64,000 nucleotides of DNA, from contig JADKHH010000001.1 in NCBI GenBank assembly GCA_016721905.1, positions 372,001 through 436,000 on the forward strand, given 5' to 3'. The notes beneath the pieces were generated by a model that saw only the letters and a program-made list of their open reading frames with translations, was not told where the DNA came from and searched no databases. Within the stretch, counting starts at the first letter, position 1, and every line of letters begins with the position of its first letter. Of the stretch, positions 44,752-55,877 are shown one piece after another. A program made the position numbers and the translations under genes. Origin of the DNA: Candidatus Opimibacter skivensis (lineage in GTDB: Bacteria > Bacteroidota > Bacteroidia > Chitinophagales > Saprospiraceae).

Positions 44752-46341
44752 ATGAACGTTTTTCAGATAGATTATTCAAGACTAAACCTTTGGAGCCATA
44801 CTGACCTGGCTTATATTAAACACGATCCCTCCCTGGATCCGTTTATTGCCTACCCTCCTGTAAGGGAGTCTTTTAATGACATTATATCCAACCGCAAAGA
44901 CTTTACAGTTGACCGCCACCTGTTATTAAGTGTATTAAAAAAGCAATACGATCAGTTGGATCTTGATTTTCCCTACCCGGATCATCTGCTTTTAAGCGAA
45001 GACACATTTACGATCACCACTGCTCACCAGCCTTCCCTTTTGACAGGGCCGTTGTATCATATCTATAAGATAGCTTCAACGATTAATGTGACTGGCCAAC
45101 TCAACCAATCATTTCCTGATCAAAAATTCATTCCGGTATTTGTCATTGGTGGCGAAGATCATGACTGGGCAGAGATCAATCACTTTCACCTATTCGGGCG
45201 TAGATACCAATGGGACCGTACCGCTTCCGGACCATGTGGAAGGTTGTCACTGGATGGCCTGGATAGTGTGATACAATCCGTCGTAGAATTGTTTTCCAAC
45301 AGTGTCCATGGAAATGAAATCAAGGAACTCCTGGAGAACTGCTTACAGAAGGCTAAAAACTATGGGCAATTTCATCAATTACTGGTACATGGCCTTTTCA
45401 GCAAACATGGTCTGTTGGTCCTCAGCATGGACGATGCTGAGTTGAAGAAAGCCTTCGCCCCGGTAATGGAAAAGGAGTTGAAAGAGCAATTTTCGTTTAA
45501 ATATGTCACGCCTACCCAGCAAACACTCGAGCAAGCAGGTTTTAAAACGCAAGCCTATTGCAGGCAGGTAAACCTGTTTTATATGACAGGAGATCAAAGG
45601 GAACGCATTGAACAGTTGGACGGAGGTTTTGTACGAGTAGAAAGCGGGGTAAAATATTCACAAGAGGAAATATTGCTGGAATTGGAGCAACACCCGGAGC
45701 GGTTCAGTCCGAATGTTACGATGCGTCCATTATACCAGGAGTTTATATTACCCAACCTGGCATTTATTGGTGGAGGTGGAGAAATAGCCTACTGGCTGGA
45801 ACGCAAAGCACAATTTGCTGCGGCAGGTATTCACTACCCCATGCTGATCAGGCGAAACTCGCTATTACTCATCGATGAGTCTTCCAGCGCGCAGATGAAA
45901 AAATCTGATCTAACCTGGGAAGACATGCTGATGGACATTGATGCTATCGTTAGAAATTATTTGAAAAGGCATAGTCAAACTGACCTTGGATTTGAAGATG
46001 AGCTGAAGAGCATTAAATCCGCCTATGATGAATTAGCCGCCAAAGCTGATAAAATAGATCCAACACTCGCCAAGGCAATCCTCGCGGAGGAAATAAAGCA
46101 GACGAAACAATTTGAGCAGTTAGGATCGAGGTTGCTGCGTGCAGAAAAGCAGCAGCAGGAGACCCATATCAAGCGAATCCAGAAGTTGAAGGAGAAATTA
46201 TTTCCCGAAAATGGATTGCAGGAAAGACAAGAAAACTTTCTATCCTTCTACGCACAGTACGGACCTTCATGGATAGACTCCATGATCAGGATATGTGATC
46301 CTTTCGTTGAAAAATTTACTCTTGTGGAACTGCAGGGGTAG
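44752..46341 (+). CDS. bshC: Bacillithiol biosynthesis cysteine-adding enzyme
   Basis: Adds cysteine to GlcN-malate in the last step of bacillithiol synthesis. The 529 residues show ITTAHQPSLLTGPLYHIYK (the nucleotide-site block), VIGGEDHDWAEINH, and a C-terminal coiled coil before the last LQERQENFLSFYAQYG. I chose ATG at 44752 (MNVFQIDYSRLNLWS) over a GTG at 44680, because the family starts at this strand. Its 3' end overlaps the end of accD on the other strand by 26 bp. bshA and bshB are not in the window. Confidence 0.93.
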   Translation: MNVFQIDYSRLNLWSHTDLAYIKHDPSLDPFIAYPPVRESFNDIISNRKDFTVDRHLLLSVLKKQYDQLDLDFPYPDHLLLSEDTFTITTAHQPSLLTGPLYHIYKIASTINVTGQLNQSFPDQKFIPVFVIGGEDHDWAEINHFHLFGRRYQWDRTASGPCGRLSLDGLDSVIQSVVELFSNSVHGNEIKELLENCLQKAKNYGQFHQLLVHGLFSKHGLLVLSMDDAELKKAFAPVMEKELKEQFSFKYVTPTQQTLEQAGFKTQAYCRQVNLFYMTGDQRERIEQLDGGFVRVESGVKYSQEEILLELEQHPERFSPNVTMRPLYQEFILPNLAFIGGGGEIAYWLERKAQFAAAGIHYPMLIRRNSLLLIDESSSAQMKKSDLTWEDMLMDIDAIVRNYLKRHSQTDLGFEDELKSIKSAYDELAAKADKIDPTLAKAILAEEIKQTKQFEQLGSRLLRAEKQQQETHIKRIQKLKEKLFPENGLQERQENFLSFYAQYGPSWIDSMIRICDPFVEKFTLVELQG

Positions 46342-47218
46342 TCGACTTCCTTGGTTTTGCTTTATTTTCAACCAGCATCAGTAGCGTTGCAAGTTTGGTC
46401 CTGAGTTCACTTCTGTCCACTATAAAATCAAGAAAACCGTGCTCCAGTAGGAACTCCGAGGTCTGAAATCCTTCCGGCAGATCCTTCTTGATGGTTTCCC
46501 TGATCACCCGAGGCCCGGCAAATCCAATCAAAGCACCTGGCTCAGCAAGGTTAAAGTCCCCAAGCATAGCATAACTGGCTGTTACACCACCAGTGGTGGG
46601 ATCAGTCATGAGGGAGATGTAAGGAATCCTGGCTGCAGCCAGTTGTGACAATTTTGCAGAAGTTTTAGCCATCTGCATCAGGGAAAAGGCGGATTCCATC
46701 ATCCTGGCACCACCCGATCTGGAAATGATCATCAGGGGTATGGAATTCTGGAGGCTATGGTCTATAGCCCGGCTGATTTTCTCGCCTACCACTGAACCCA
46801 TGCTACCGCCTATGAAGCGAAAGTCCATGGCAGCAATAACCAGAGGCTGCTCATCCACAGTCCCGGCTGCCACCGCCAGCGCGTCATCCAGACCGGTTTT
46901 CTTCCTGGCATCTACCAATCGCTCTCCGTATGGCTTAAGGTCGGTAAACTCCAGAAAATCATAGGAAATGATGTCATCAAACAAACGGGTGTATCCTTCG
47001 TCAAATACAAGCTGGAAATACTCCTTGGAGCCAATACGCTCATGGTGCTGGCACTTAGGGCACTTGTAGAAATTCTCCTTGAGGTCTTTTACGGTACTGG
47101 TCTCGTTGCATTGTTCGCACTTATACCACAGGCCGTCAGGGGTTTCCTTCTTTGACTTGGTAGCCGTCTGGATGCCATGGCGTAATCGTTGGTACCAGCT
47201 TTTAGATTCTTCCTGCAT
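46316..47218 (-). CDS. accD: Acetyl-CoA carboxylase carboxyltransferase subunit beta
   Basis: With AccA it transfers the carboxyl group from biotin to acetyl-CoA, making malonyl-CoA. The zinc ribbon is present as CEQC and CPKC (about residues 30-52), and the crotonase-like core has ISRSGGARMMESAFSLMQMAKT and LMTDPTTGGVTASYAMLGD followed by FAGPRVI. I chose ATG at 47218 (MQEESKSWYQRL, 300 residues); AAGGGA lies just upstream as a possible ribosome site. The longer start at 47251 adds 11 residues with no match. Confidence 0.95.
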   Translation of the reverse strand: MQEESKSWYQRLRHGIQTATKSKKETPDGLWYKCEQCNETSTVKDLKENFYKCPKCQHHERIGSKEYFQLVFDEGYTRLFDDIISYDFLEFTDLKPYGERLVDARKKTGLDDALAVAAGTVDEQPLVIAAMDFRFIGGSMGSVVGEKISRAIDHSLQNSIPLMIISRSGGARMMESAFSLMQMAKTSAKLSQLAAARIPYISLMTDPTTGGVTASYAMLGDFNLAEPGALIGFAGPRVIRETIKKDLPEGFQTSEFLLEHGFLDFIVDRSELRTKLATLLMLVENKAKPRKSTTPAVPQE

Positions 47219-47253
47219 ATTCCCTTTGAGTGAGGCTGCAAAATTGGGCAAAA

Positions 47254-47292
47254 AATAGCAAACCCGGAATAGAATGTTCCGGGCCTGCTTTT
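47254..47292. terminator. Two-way terminator between the PKD gene and accD
   Basis: CCCGGAA (47263-47269) pairs with TTCCGGG (47277-47283). The stem is flanked by AGCA/TGCT and an A-run on one side and a T-run on the other, so it can end transcripts on both strands. Its main job is probably to end the surface-protein operon that stops at 47313. Confidence 0.75.
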
Positions 47293-47312
47293 TTCATGAG
47301 ATTGGTTGTTTT

Positions 47313-50300
47313 TTAATGCAAGAGGGTGATATTCCCCTTTTTGGTATATGTTTCCTCATTTGGACACATGACTGTCAGATAATAACCAAAAACATCCGGA
47401 GACAACAATTGGCCCTTGTATGTGCCGTCCCAGCCTATACTTTGATCCGTGGTCGAAAAGACTTTCTCGCCCCATCGGTTGTAGATAACCAATTCCATCG
47501 TGGCTATAAAATTACTCCTGACGAATAGCATATCATTCACGCCACTTCCATTAGGTGTAAAGGCATTAGGAATGAAGATATCACGGTCATCACAGAAAAG
47601 ATCATTGACAGTGACAACGATACAGGCAGTACCTGTACATCCATTATCATCCGTTACGGTCACACAGTATGTCGTGGTCTCCAATGGTGTAACCAGAGGA
47701 TTATAAATCGGTGGTATGTTATCACCAGGAGGAATAGCCTCCCAGACATAGTCAAAATCAGGGTTTTGATTAACGGTAAGTTGAGTTGGTTTTGTAAGGT
47801 CAACGGTATCCGGCTCAGCATCAATCACAATAGCAGGCTCGAACTGAAACACTTCCACTGTAACGCTGAGTATGGTATCACATCCAAATTCAGTATTCGT
47901 AACAGTAACACTATATGTCGTGGTGACCTCCGGGGATACAACGATGAAAGGATCGGTACTTCCGGTTGGGTCCCAGATATAGGTAAGCGGACCTCCAATA
48001 TTACTTGTCACCGTTAATGTAGTTGGATCACCAGGACATACTGCATTGTCACCAGTTATCGAAGCGTCAAAAGGAATCGGGTTGATACAAATCGTATCTG
48101 CATCCTGACAGCCCAGCGTATCAGTTCCTACCAGATAATAACAAGTAGTGAATTGCGGAGAAACTGTAAGTGACTCTCCAGTCCCGACGGATTCACCCAG
48201 TGTGTTAAACCACTCATAGGTGACTCCATTGACAGATGATGTTGATGCAGTCAACGTTGTGTTTTCTCCAAGACAAAAATCTTCACCTGCTGAAGAGATA
48301 TTGACTTCAAAATATGTAGGTGAAAGACAAACGGTATCAGATGCCTGGCAACCAAGTGGATCCGTCCCGATGAGGTGATAACAACTGAATACACCAGGTG
48401 TTACATCAATCGTGGTTCCTGTTCCAATCAACTCATTATTCGCATTATACCATTCAAAGGTCACGCCAGCTACTGATGTTGCCGTAAGCGTTATGGTTTG
48501 AATGTAGCAATACACTGTATCATTTGGAATGATATTGACCTCAAATGTTGGGTCTGGTTTTAGAACCCTTATTGAATCAGTTTTTATACATCCAAGGTAT
48601 CCATCGCCATGACGCAATAGGTAGTTGAATTTTGGATTCACCACCAGGACTGGCCCATTACCAAGGATATTACCATCAACGTCTTTCCAGGTGATCGTAC
48701 ATTTGTATTACCTGTAACCGTAGCCATTGAGTATTACTTCATTAAAATCACAACTGGTGATAGTTTCTCCCGGTGCTGATATCAAAATCATCAGGCACTT
48801 GAAGCAGGATACTATCTACGATCTGACAACCAGGCAAAGAATTTTCTGTGATCGTCACATAAAACCAGGTATCATTTTCAACGCCGGCAGTAGGATTTGG
48901 CAAATTAGGATTATCGAGAAATTCAGCAGGCGACCATACGTAATTGTAATTCGGATTAAAACCAGGATTAAGTTCAATAGAATCTTTAAAGCAATTGACG
49001 ATCGCTTCAGGTAATTGATCAAGGATCGTATTTGCCGTAATCGTATCTGTGATCGAAACGTCACATCCATCTCTCGAGGAAAGTGTTACAATATATACTC
49101 CTGGTTGGTTGTAAGTATAGGTTGGATTTACAAGAGTCGATGTATCGCTGGTAATAGACGTGTCTCCGAAATCCCAGTGGTAGTTTACCCCATTCGTGGA
49201 AGTATTGCTAAACTGGACTTCGAGGCTTTTGCAATCTGTCTCGTAGTCAAATGCGAGGTCGGGAAGCTGTTGAACCTCCACAAACACAGAATCTGTTATC
49301 GTACAAACTCCATCAGTAACAGTTACAAAATATTCAACAGAGATACCTGGAAATGCGATTGGATCCCAGGGTTGATTCAGGTTCAAACCATTTGGTGGTT
49401 CCCAGGTATAAGTTAAAGTTGAATCACCACCTAATAAAAGATGTACTGACTCTCCAAAACATGAAAGTAAACGTTGGATTCTGCTCCGTACTTGGAATGA
49501 CTCCACCAGGATAAGTAAGTAACCATTCCCAGGCAACAATGGGATAGGCACCAGTGGATAGATCAGTGACATCAAGTACAATTCCATCAGTACATGAATT
49601 TGAACTATAGCTAAACTCTGCATTCAGGCCGGAAAAAAACACGCCAATGGTCTGAATGATGGTATCGTAGCAAATCTTATCACTGTCGTTGACAATCAGG
49701 GCTACATCATAAAAACCTTCCTGTTCATAGGTGTAGATAGGATTGACCTCGATAGAAGTATCACTTTCCGGATTACCATAATCAAAGATCCAGAGATATT
49801 CATCTGCATCTACAGAGAGATTGGTAAAATTCATAGAGAGACCATCACAATTCAAACCAGGCGAAGTAAAATCTGCAACAGGGACATCGCGGCATGCTCT
49901 CACATTATACTGGAAATCCACCCTGGTTTGTGTTAATTCCCTGCCATTGCGGTAGGATGTAATCACAATCGTGATCACAAACTGACCGATCGTATTCGGT
50001 CGACCGGTTATATGTCCTGTGACAGGATCGATATTGAGTGGTATTCCTCCCATCACATTGGCCAGACTATACGGTGGCCGCCAATTGACCAGATCATATG
50101 GAGGTGGATTTGGAGGCTGAGGCATATTATTGATGATGTCTCCTCCACTAAATGGTGTCGCAAGACTGAATGACAATGAATCACCTTGTAAGTCAGTCGC
50201 GGGCAGAAAATAATCGATGTCTTTATTGACACAGATGTAAATCGGAGGATATGACCCAATCTGGGGAGAACTTTTGCACACTTGCTGGGCTTCGCCTGAC

Positions 50301-50818
50301 ATTTCAGATACCAATGTCATTCCTGTCAGCAATGGGTTAAGGATATTCTGAACGGATCCATTACGACAGCACCGCTGATACACCATTTTGTAACCATTAG
50401 CCCAGAAAGGCAGAAATATGGTATCCACATAGGTAGTTTGATGGACACATACTGGATTACCAGCGATACTGCAATCACTGACTAATATCTGGTTGAGTGT
50501 ATCATCTTCATTGAAATCCATCAGAAACTCACCTCCAAATCCCACAAAGGCAAGAGGTAAATTGGTCGTGGCATCAAAGAAGCCTATTGATGCAGGGTCA
50601 TCAAACTGGGCGTCAGGTGCACCAAGTAAGCAGTCCCTTCGCAAGGATAGCCTGATCTCATATTGATTATTGCCCAGACACCGGTATGTAAGATTCCCTC
50701 CTACGATGTGCGTTGCTTTCGCGTCCTGTTGGGATAACATCAGCAGACTGCACATGATGAAAATCATGCGTAGGGCCATCTTGCCACTGTTCAGGATATT
50801 AAGGATAGGTATGTTCAT
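47313..50818 (-). pseudogene. PKD-domain T9SS type B surface protein, several frameshifts
   Basis: Joined minus-strand frames make a protein of about 1165 residues. The N-terminal frame (50818-49424) has a signal peptide, a THIVGGNLTYRC start typical of large Bacteroidota adhesins, then two PKD domains (WIFDYGNPESDTS, YTYEQEGFYDVALIV). The middle frame (to 48748) has further PKD repeats (YHWDFGDTS, YTYNQPGVYIVTL). The last frame (48644-47313) has Ig-like Cys repeats (TPGVFSCYHLIGTDPLGC twice over) and ends with IFIPNAFTPNGSGVND to YTKKGNITLLH, a CHU_C type B sorting domain. Slips lie near 49465 (AAA run), 48780, 48700, 48625 and 48600. It is the third gene of a PorP-PorE-like operon and probably the cargo handled by the other two. 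Confidence 0.8.
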
Positions 50819-50823
50819 GTCTG

Positions 50824-52977
50824 TTAATACTTTACTTCAACAATTTCAACACGGCGTTCTTCCGAAGCTTCCGGACTATAGATAGATTGTCTTACTTTCT
50901 TAGGGTCATCACTGACGGTCTTAGGAGCAGTTTCCTCCCCGAAGGATTTTTCAGCTACTACCAGGTCTCCTGATTCCATATACTTCCACAGCACACCTCC
51001 TCTGAATACCTTGAATTCATTCTGAATACTCGAAATCCTTCGTTTACCCAACCTGAGATTGTAATCAGCTGATGCCAGCGGACTTGTATAACCTTTCAGG
51101 TAGATGGCCATTTGCTTTCCATCACGGAGATATTGTTCCAGGATATGCATCAGGGTTTCTAACTCACGTCTTCCTTTTGGAATGGAATCATTAAAGAAAC
51201 CATCAATTGCCTGGATAGCCATGTCCTTATTCTCCGGTGGGTTTCCGGCTGCAAATTCTTCAGCGAACTTGCTTCTGCGGGCAGTGTAGGCATCATACGT
51301 CTGAAAGTAAGACACTTCCGTGCGATCCGCAGTACTTGGGCCTGGCTCATCATTATCAAAATATATCTTAGAGTAGAGGAACACATCGATCTTATCCACT
51401 TCAAGGAACAAATCAATGATGAGTGTATCCGCATCAGGATTGTCAGATGTATTAAATGTCCTGGCATCAGGCTTGTATCCTTTCTTAGTACCTGAAACAT
51501 TGACATTCTTGTCCCTGTCCAGCACATAATAGTATTGATTTGAAAGATAGTCCTCCCGTATGTCAGCTTGCCCGTCAGGCTGCACGGCTAGCACAACTCT
51601 TACACCAAAGAGTGGCTGAGGATTGAGCCCTTTATACGTTTCAAATGTCCTGACCAGGATAACTCTGTCCTTCAACGGAGGTTTTTCATATCGGTAGATA
51701 TCAAAGCAGCATGCTTCATCCTCAGGTGAGAGATACATTGATCCAAGACGATTGGATGAAAAGTATCCTTCCATTCCGTCTTTAGAGAGGCTGTAGAAAG
51801 CATCATCAAGACTACTGTTGACCGGTGAACCAAGATTGACAAGGGTATCCCAGACACCCTCAACATTCTTAACGCTATAAACGTCCAAACCTCCAAAGCC
51901 CAGATAGCCATTTGAACTCAGGTATAATGTTTTGCTCTTACGATGATAAAAAGGAGAAACCTCATTATCGGGTGAGTTAACACTCATCAGGTTTTCAGGA
52001 GCAGAGAAATTATCAGGTCCGGCGACATAGCAATACCAGATATCCAATCTGCCTTTTCCTCCCGGACGATCAGAAGCAAAATAGAGTACTTCTCTTTTTG
52101 ATTCCGGATCATAACCCACATGAGGCTGCGTAGTTGTATAACCGGCCATGTTGATTGGCTCAGGCAGTTTTTGTGCAAGGCCATACTCACCATCGACGAT
52201 ATCGCGATAATAGATATCACAGCGGATATCTATACCGTTGATATAATCACAGATGGTATAGAACACACGATCCTTAGCTTCATTGAAGGCTGTATGGGAC
52301 GTGTGAAAATTGAGATCATTGAGAATGGTGTCTACAACACCTGTTGAATCATTTTTACTGATGAGAATTTTAGCATAAGGTTTTTCAGGCAGTGCCACAT
52401 CGGCTTTACCTAAAAACCGCAAGGAGCTATAGTACAACAAGCTGTCTTCATTGGCTGCTCCAAATTCAGAAAACGTAGTGTTGACTTCCGGGCCCAGATG
52501 TTCAAGTTTTAATAAGGTGTCTTTGTTGGCCAGTTCCCTGATGGCCCACGTACAAATTTCAATGTGCTTCTGGGCAGCAGCTGTGAGAAGGGAATCTTCA
52601 CCACTATGCTCCGATGCATATATCTGGTACAGATCAAGGGCTTCCTGGTATTTACCGAGTCTTTCTTTTACATATCCTAACCAATAGTTAGTCTCCGGAT
52701 AGTTGGCTGCCTGTGCGCTACTGTCGACCTCGGCATAATATTTTTCAGCCATAGTGAAAGCGGCATAATGTCTTGCGGCTTCAGCCAGGTTGTAGGTATG
52801 CACCGTGTTATTGGGCTCAATCTCGTGGGCAATGCGCAGGAAATTGTAAGCGGTGTAATAGTCCTTTTTCTCGAAAGCTTCCTGCGCACCTTTTGCATAG
52901 GCATTCAGGGTTTGACCCTTAGCCAGGCTGAGGATCGATATCGTGAAGAAGATGATGAGTATATAGTGACGCTTCAT
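50824..52977 (-). CDS. PorE-like TPR, PD40 propeller, CRD and OmpA-domain protein
   Basis: 717 residues with a signal peptide (ending near AKG, residue 21). TPR repeats fill about 25-150 (AFEKKDYYTAYNFLRIAHEIEPNN). A WD40-like PD40 propeller spans about 155-430 (LYYSSLRFL, VLYFASDRPGGKGRLDIW, LYLSSNGYLGFGGLDVY, GYFSSNRLGS). A carboxypeptidase-regulatory-like beta domain follows to about 540, and an OmpA-like peptidoglycan-binding end (IYFDNDEPGPS, LKGYTSPLASADYNLRLGKRR). This domain order is that of PorE and related T9SS accessory proteins. It sits 28 bp after the PorP/SprF gene and 5 bp before the PKD gene, so all three should work together in exporting or anchoring the PKD protein. Confidence 0.88.
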   Translation of the reverse strand: MKRHYILIIFFTISILSLAKGQTLNAYAKGAQEAFEKKDYYTAYNFLRIAHEIEPNNTVHTYNLAEAARHYAAFTMAEKYYAEVDSSAQAANYPETNYWLGYVKERLGKYQEALDLYQIYASEHSGEDSLLTAAAQKHIEICTWAIRELANKDTLLKLEHLGPEVNTTFSEFGAANEDSLLYYSSLRFLGKADVALPEKPYAKILISKNDSTGVVDTILNDLNFHTSHTAFNEAKDRVFYTICDYINGIDIRCDIYYRDIVDGEYGLAQKLPEPINMAGYTTTQPHVGYDPESKREVLYFASDRPGGKGRLDIWYCYVAGPDNFSAPENLMSVNSPDNEVSPFYHRKSKTLYLSSNGYLGFGGLDVYSVKNVEGVWDTLVNLGSPVNSSLDDAFYSLSKDGMEGYFSSNRLGSMYLSPEDEACCFDIYRYEKPPLKDRVILVRTFETYKGLNPQPLFGVRVVLAVQPDGQADIREDYLSNQYYYVLDRDKNVNVSGTKKGYKPDARTFNTSDNPDADTLIIDLFLEVDKIDVFLYSKIYFDNDEPGPSTADRTEVSYFQTYDAYTARRSKFAEEFAAGNPPENKDMAIQAIDGFFNDSIPKGRRELETLMHILEQYLRDGKQMAIYLKGYTSPLASADYNLRLGKRRISSIQNEFKVFRGGVLWKYMESGDLVVAEKSFGEETAPKTVSDDPKKVRQSIYSPEASEERRVEIVEVKY

Positions 52978-53005
52978 TTTTACAGTAGTTATCTATTGAG
53001 GCAGA

Positions 53006-54026
53006 TCAGAAAATTGTACAGACCTTAGTTTGTTTGAGAGGACATAGCTTCTTGTATGTATAGGTCAGGAAAAACTCAGGGCCACCTTTACCATCCGTAG
53101 CCACTTCAAAGTCAGACGTATTTATATCATAGCTAAATCCTCCTTTCCATCCGTCATATCCGAGTGCGATCTGAGGAATTAAGGCGTCATTCAAACGTAC
53201 AGCTGCTCCAAGGTGAAGCTCTACTTCTCTTGCCTTCTTATTGCTCAGGTGTATGATGGCCCCACCGCCAAGTACTGTTTCTGAATATGGTCCCTGGTCC
53301 TGATATAAACCATTAGCGTAGATATCAAGAATGTCAAGCACTTTTAGTATTCCAAGACCGTAAAAGGACAGCCTGATGGGCAGACCTGAACATCTCAATA
53401 GGATTCTTATAAAATGTATAATTGGGTCGATTTAAGTGAAAGGCACCTATACCTACATCAAGTTTAGTCCTGTCTACTCCCTGAAGTCTTACGTTTACTC
53501 CTAATCCGGCATCCAGAAATGTAAAACTTGTTCTATCAAAAGCTTCTCCAGTTGGAAGGTTAGGATTAAAAACGGTTCCATCCCATTGATTGTCCCATTT
53601 TAGATCCTTTTCAGTGAATGACCGCTGTCCAACGCCCAAATAAGCTCCTCCACCGACAAAAAGACTGGAAGTAAGAGGTAGCGTATAGGAGCCATTGATA
53701 GTCAGACTGGCCAAACTGAGTTTGGAGTCCCCGGATTGATCATAATTAAACAAAATTCCTCCTGAGAAAAAACCCTTTTCATCATAACAATCCTTGAATT
53801 TTACGTCGTAACTTCCTGAGAATGTGAGATAATCGACAGGAACAGCAAAATATTGCTGTTTGTGGACCAATGCCGCTTGTTTGTCGCCATTAAACATCCC
53901 TGTCAGGGCAGGGCTAATCTGCAATCGATCAAACTGGTATTGAGACAGGTGGACATCCTGGGCTGAGACGCCGGATATCGTCAGAAGGCAAAATATTACC
54001 CCTTTGATAGATATGTTCATGTTCAT
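53006..54026 (-). pseudogene. PorP/SprF family T9SS membrane protein, one frameshift
   Basis: The N-terminal frame (54026-53334) has a signal peptide and the family start DVHLSQYQFDRLQISPALTGMFNGD, then alternating beta strands of an outer membrane barrel (GGILFNYDQSGDS, LFVGGGAYLGVGQRS, LGVNVRLQG). The frame slips near 53389 after NPIE and continues as SGLPIRLSFYGLG to FFLTYTYKK. Repaired length is about 335 residues, normal for the family. SprF is needed for secretion of the adhesin SprB in Flavobacterium; here the PKD protein two genes downstream is the likely client. Confidence 0.82.
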
Positions 54027-54332
54027 GTCAGATTCCTGGGTTTGATATAAATATAAATAAATATATCTAAATCGCTAATTAACAATATGATACACCGAAT
54101 GCATCGGCCTTTAATCCACATCAATACAGTACAGCAAAAACTGTACTCAATATTTCATTTGTTCTGATAAGGGGTGAAGGGCGTAGTTGGCAAGAATCGG
54201 ATCCGTTGCGAACTTTAAGAGGGATGATCCGTACGAAAGATAAGCTATTTTTTAACAATTCAATTTTTTAGTTAAAATATTTTGTGTCCACCAGTTGACT
54301 TCAGCACCTGTTCAGTTTTGTACCTTCCCCTT
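54027..54332. other. 306-bp divergent gap between porP/sprF-like gene and nnr
   Basis: AT-rich, with a run of ATATAAATA-like bases near 54045-54065. I see no full TTG/TAnnTTTG promoter, hairpin or small gene. Confidence 0.4.
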
Positions 54333-55877
54333 ATGATCATACTCAATGAGGCCCAGATAAAAGCCTGGGATGCATACACTATAGCCAAGGGAATCAGCTC
54401 GTTGGCCCTGATGGAACAAGCCGCCGTCGCTGTCACTGACAAGCTGGATTTATTACTGGGTGAAGAGGACCAGGAAGTCCTGATCATCTGTGGCAATGGT
54501 AACAATGGTGCCGATGGCCTGGCTATAGCCCGGTTGTTACTTGATATGGATTACATCGTTGATGTATTTGTCAGCCTGGAAGGCGATCACACCCCTGAAT
54601 GGAAAGCCAATTATGAGCGGCTGATGAATCAGGATCCTGAGCAATTGGAAATTCACACTGTCTGGAATCCGGAAGAAATTGAACTCAGCACTTCCGGAAC
54701 CATTGTCGATGCAATGTTCGGCACAGGATTAAAAAGGCCGATTGATGGTAAATGGCTGGAAATAACAAACTGGGTCAACGAGCAGAGCAACCTTACGGTA
54801 GCTATTGATATGCCTTCGGGCTTATATGTGGACCGTGCACCTGATGGCGAGGTAGTCTATGCGGATCTTGTTTTGACTTTTCAGTGTCAACGGCTAGCCT
54901 TTATGATGCCGGAGAGTGAACCACATTTCGGAGAGGTCCTGGTGTGTAATATCGGCTTATCGGATACCTTTCTGCTTGAACATGACATACGGAATTTTGA
55001 GCTCTCCTATTATTATCTCCTACCCTTCCTGATCGACCGCAACCGCTTCAGTCATAAAGGTGATTATGGCCATGGCTTTTTACTTTCAGGAAGTCTTGGA
55101 AAAGCCGGTGCTGCAGTATTGGCATCTGGCGCTGCCATGAGGGCTGGACTGGGTCTTCTGACTGTCCATGTCCCGGGTATTATGTATTCGATCCTCCAGT
55201 CTGCTGTCCCGGAGGCGATGGTTCATCTCGATGCTAACCCACACTACATTTCCAGTTTTACCATCCCTGATAAAATTGCAGCTCTTGGTATTGGTCCCGG
55301 ACTTGGAAAGGATCCTGTGACAATCAAGGCCGTTGAAAAGCTCCTTGAAGCAAAACTCAATGTTCCGATGGTTTGGGATGCTGATGCCTTGAATATCCTT
55401 GCTGAAAGAAAAGACTTGCTTGACAAGCTGCCGGTTGGTTCCATTATTACACCTCACCCGGGTGAATTCGATCGGTTGTTTGGCGAGCAGGATGATCATT
55501 ACAGCAGATTCGCTACAGCACAACGGGAAGCGCAACAAAGGAAAATAAACATTGTCCTCAAAGGTGGGATTACCATCATCTGTCAGTCAAACGGTGTCAG
55601 CTTCTTTAATACCCGTGGTAATCCAGGTATGGCAACCGGCGGAAGTGGTGATGTGTTGACTGGCGTCATTCTTGGGTTACTGAGCCAGGGATATTCATCT
55701 GATTATGCCTCACTGCTTGGAGTATACATTCACGCATCTGCAGGAGATCTCGCTGCAGAAGAGCAAGGCTATGAATCATTGATTGCCTCTGATATCGTAG
55801 AATACCTCGGAGATGCATTTGAAGAATTACGACATCGCGAACCTTCTATAGACGAAACGGAAGAAAAAGATGTCTAA
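54333..55877 (+). CDS. nnr: Bifunctional NAD(P)H-hydrate epimerase/dehydratase
   Basis: Repairs hydrated NADH and NADPH. The N-terminal epimerase domain (YjeF_N; ALMEQAA, GNGNNGADGLAIARLL, VDAMFGTGLKRPI) spans about residues 1-205. The C-terminal ADP-dependent dehydratase domain (YjeF_C; HKGDYGHGFLLSGSLGKAGAAVL, ALGIGPGLGKD, TPHPGEFDRLFG, GNPGMATGGSGDVLTG) fills 220-500. I chose ATG at 54333 (MIILNEAQIKAWD), the usual start; the longer frame adds 17 residues with no match. The end overlaps the sirtuin start by 8 bp, so both NAD-related genes are co-expressed. Confidence 0.94.
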   Translation: MIILNEAQIKAWDAYTIAKGISSLALMEQAAVAVTDKLDLLLGEEDQEVLIICGNGNNGADGLAIARLLLDMDYIVDVFVSLEGDHTPEWKANYERLMNQDPEQLEIHTVWNPEEIELSTSGTIVDAMFGTGLKRPIDGKWLEITNWVNEQSNLTVAIDMPSGLYVDRAPDGEVVYADLVLTFQCQRLAFMMPESEPHFGEVLVCNIGLSDTFLLEHDIRNFELSYYYLLPFLIDRNRFSHKGDYGHGFLLSGSLGKAGAAVLASGAAMRAGLGLLTVHVPGIMYSILQSAVPEAMVHLDANPHYISSFTIPDKIAALGIGPGLGKDPVTIKAVEKLLEAKLNVPMVWDADALNILAERKDLLDKLPVGSIITPHPGEFDRLFGEQDDHYSRFATAQREAQQRKINIVLKGGITIICQSNGVSFFNTRGNPGMATGGSGDVLTGVILGLLSQGYSSDYASLLGVYIHASAGDLAAEEQGYESLIASDIVEYLGDAFEELRHREPSIDETEEKDV

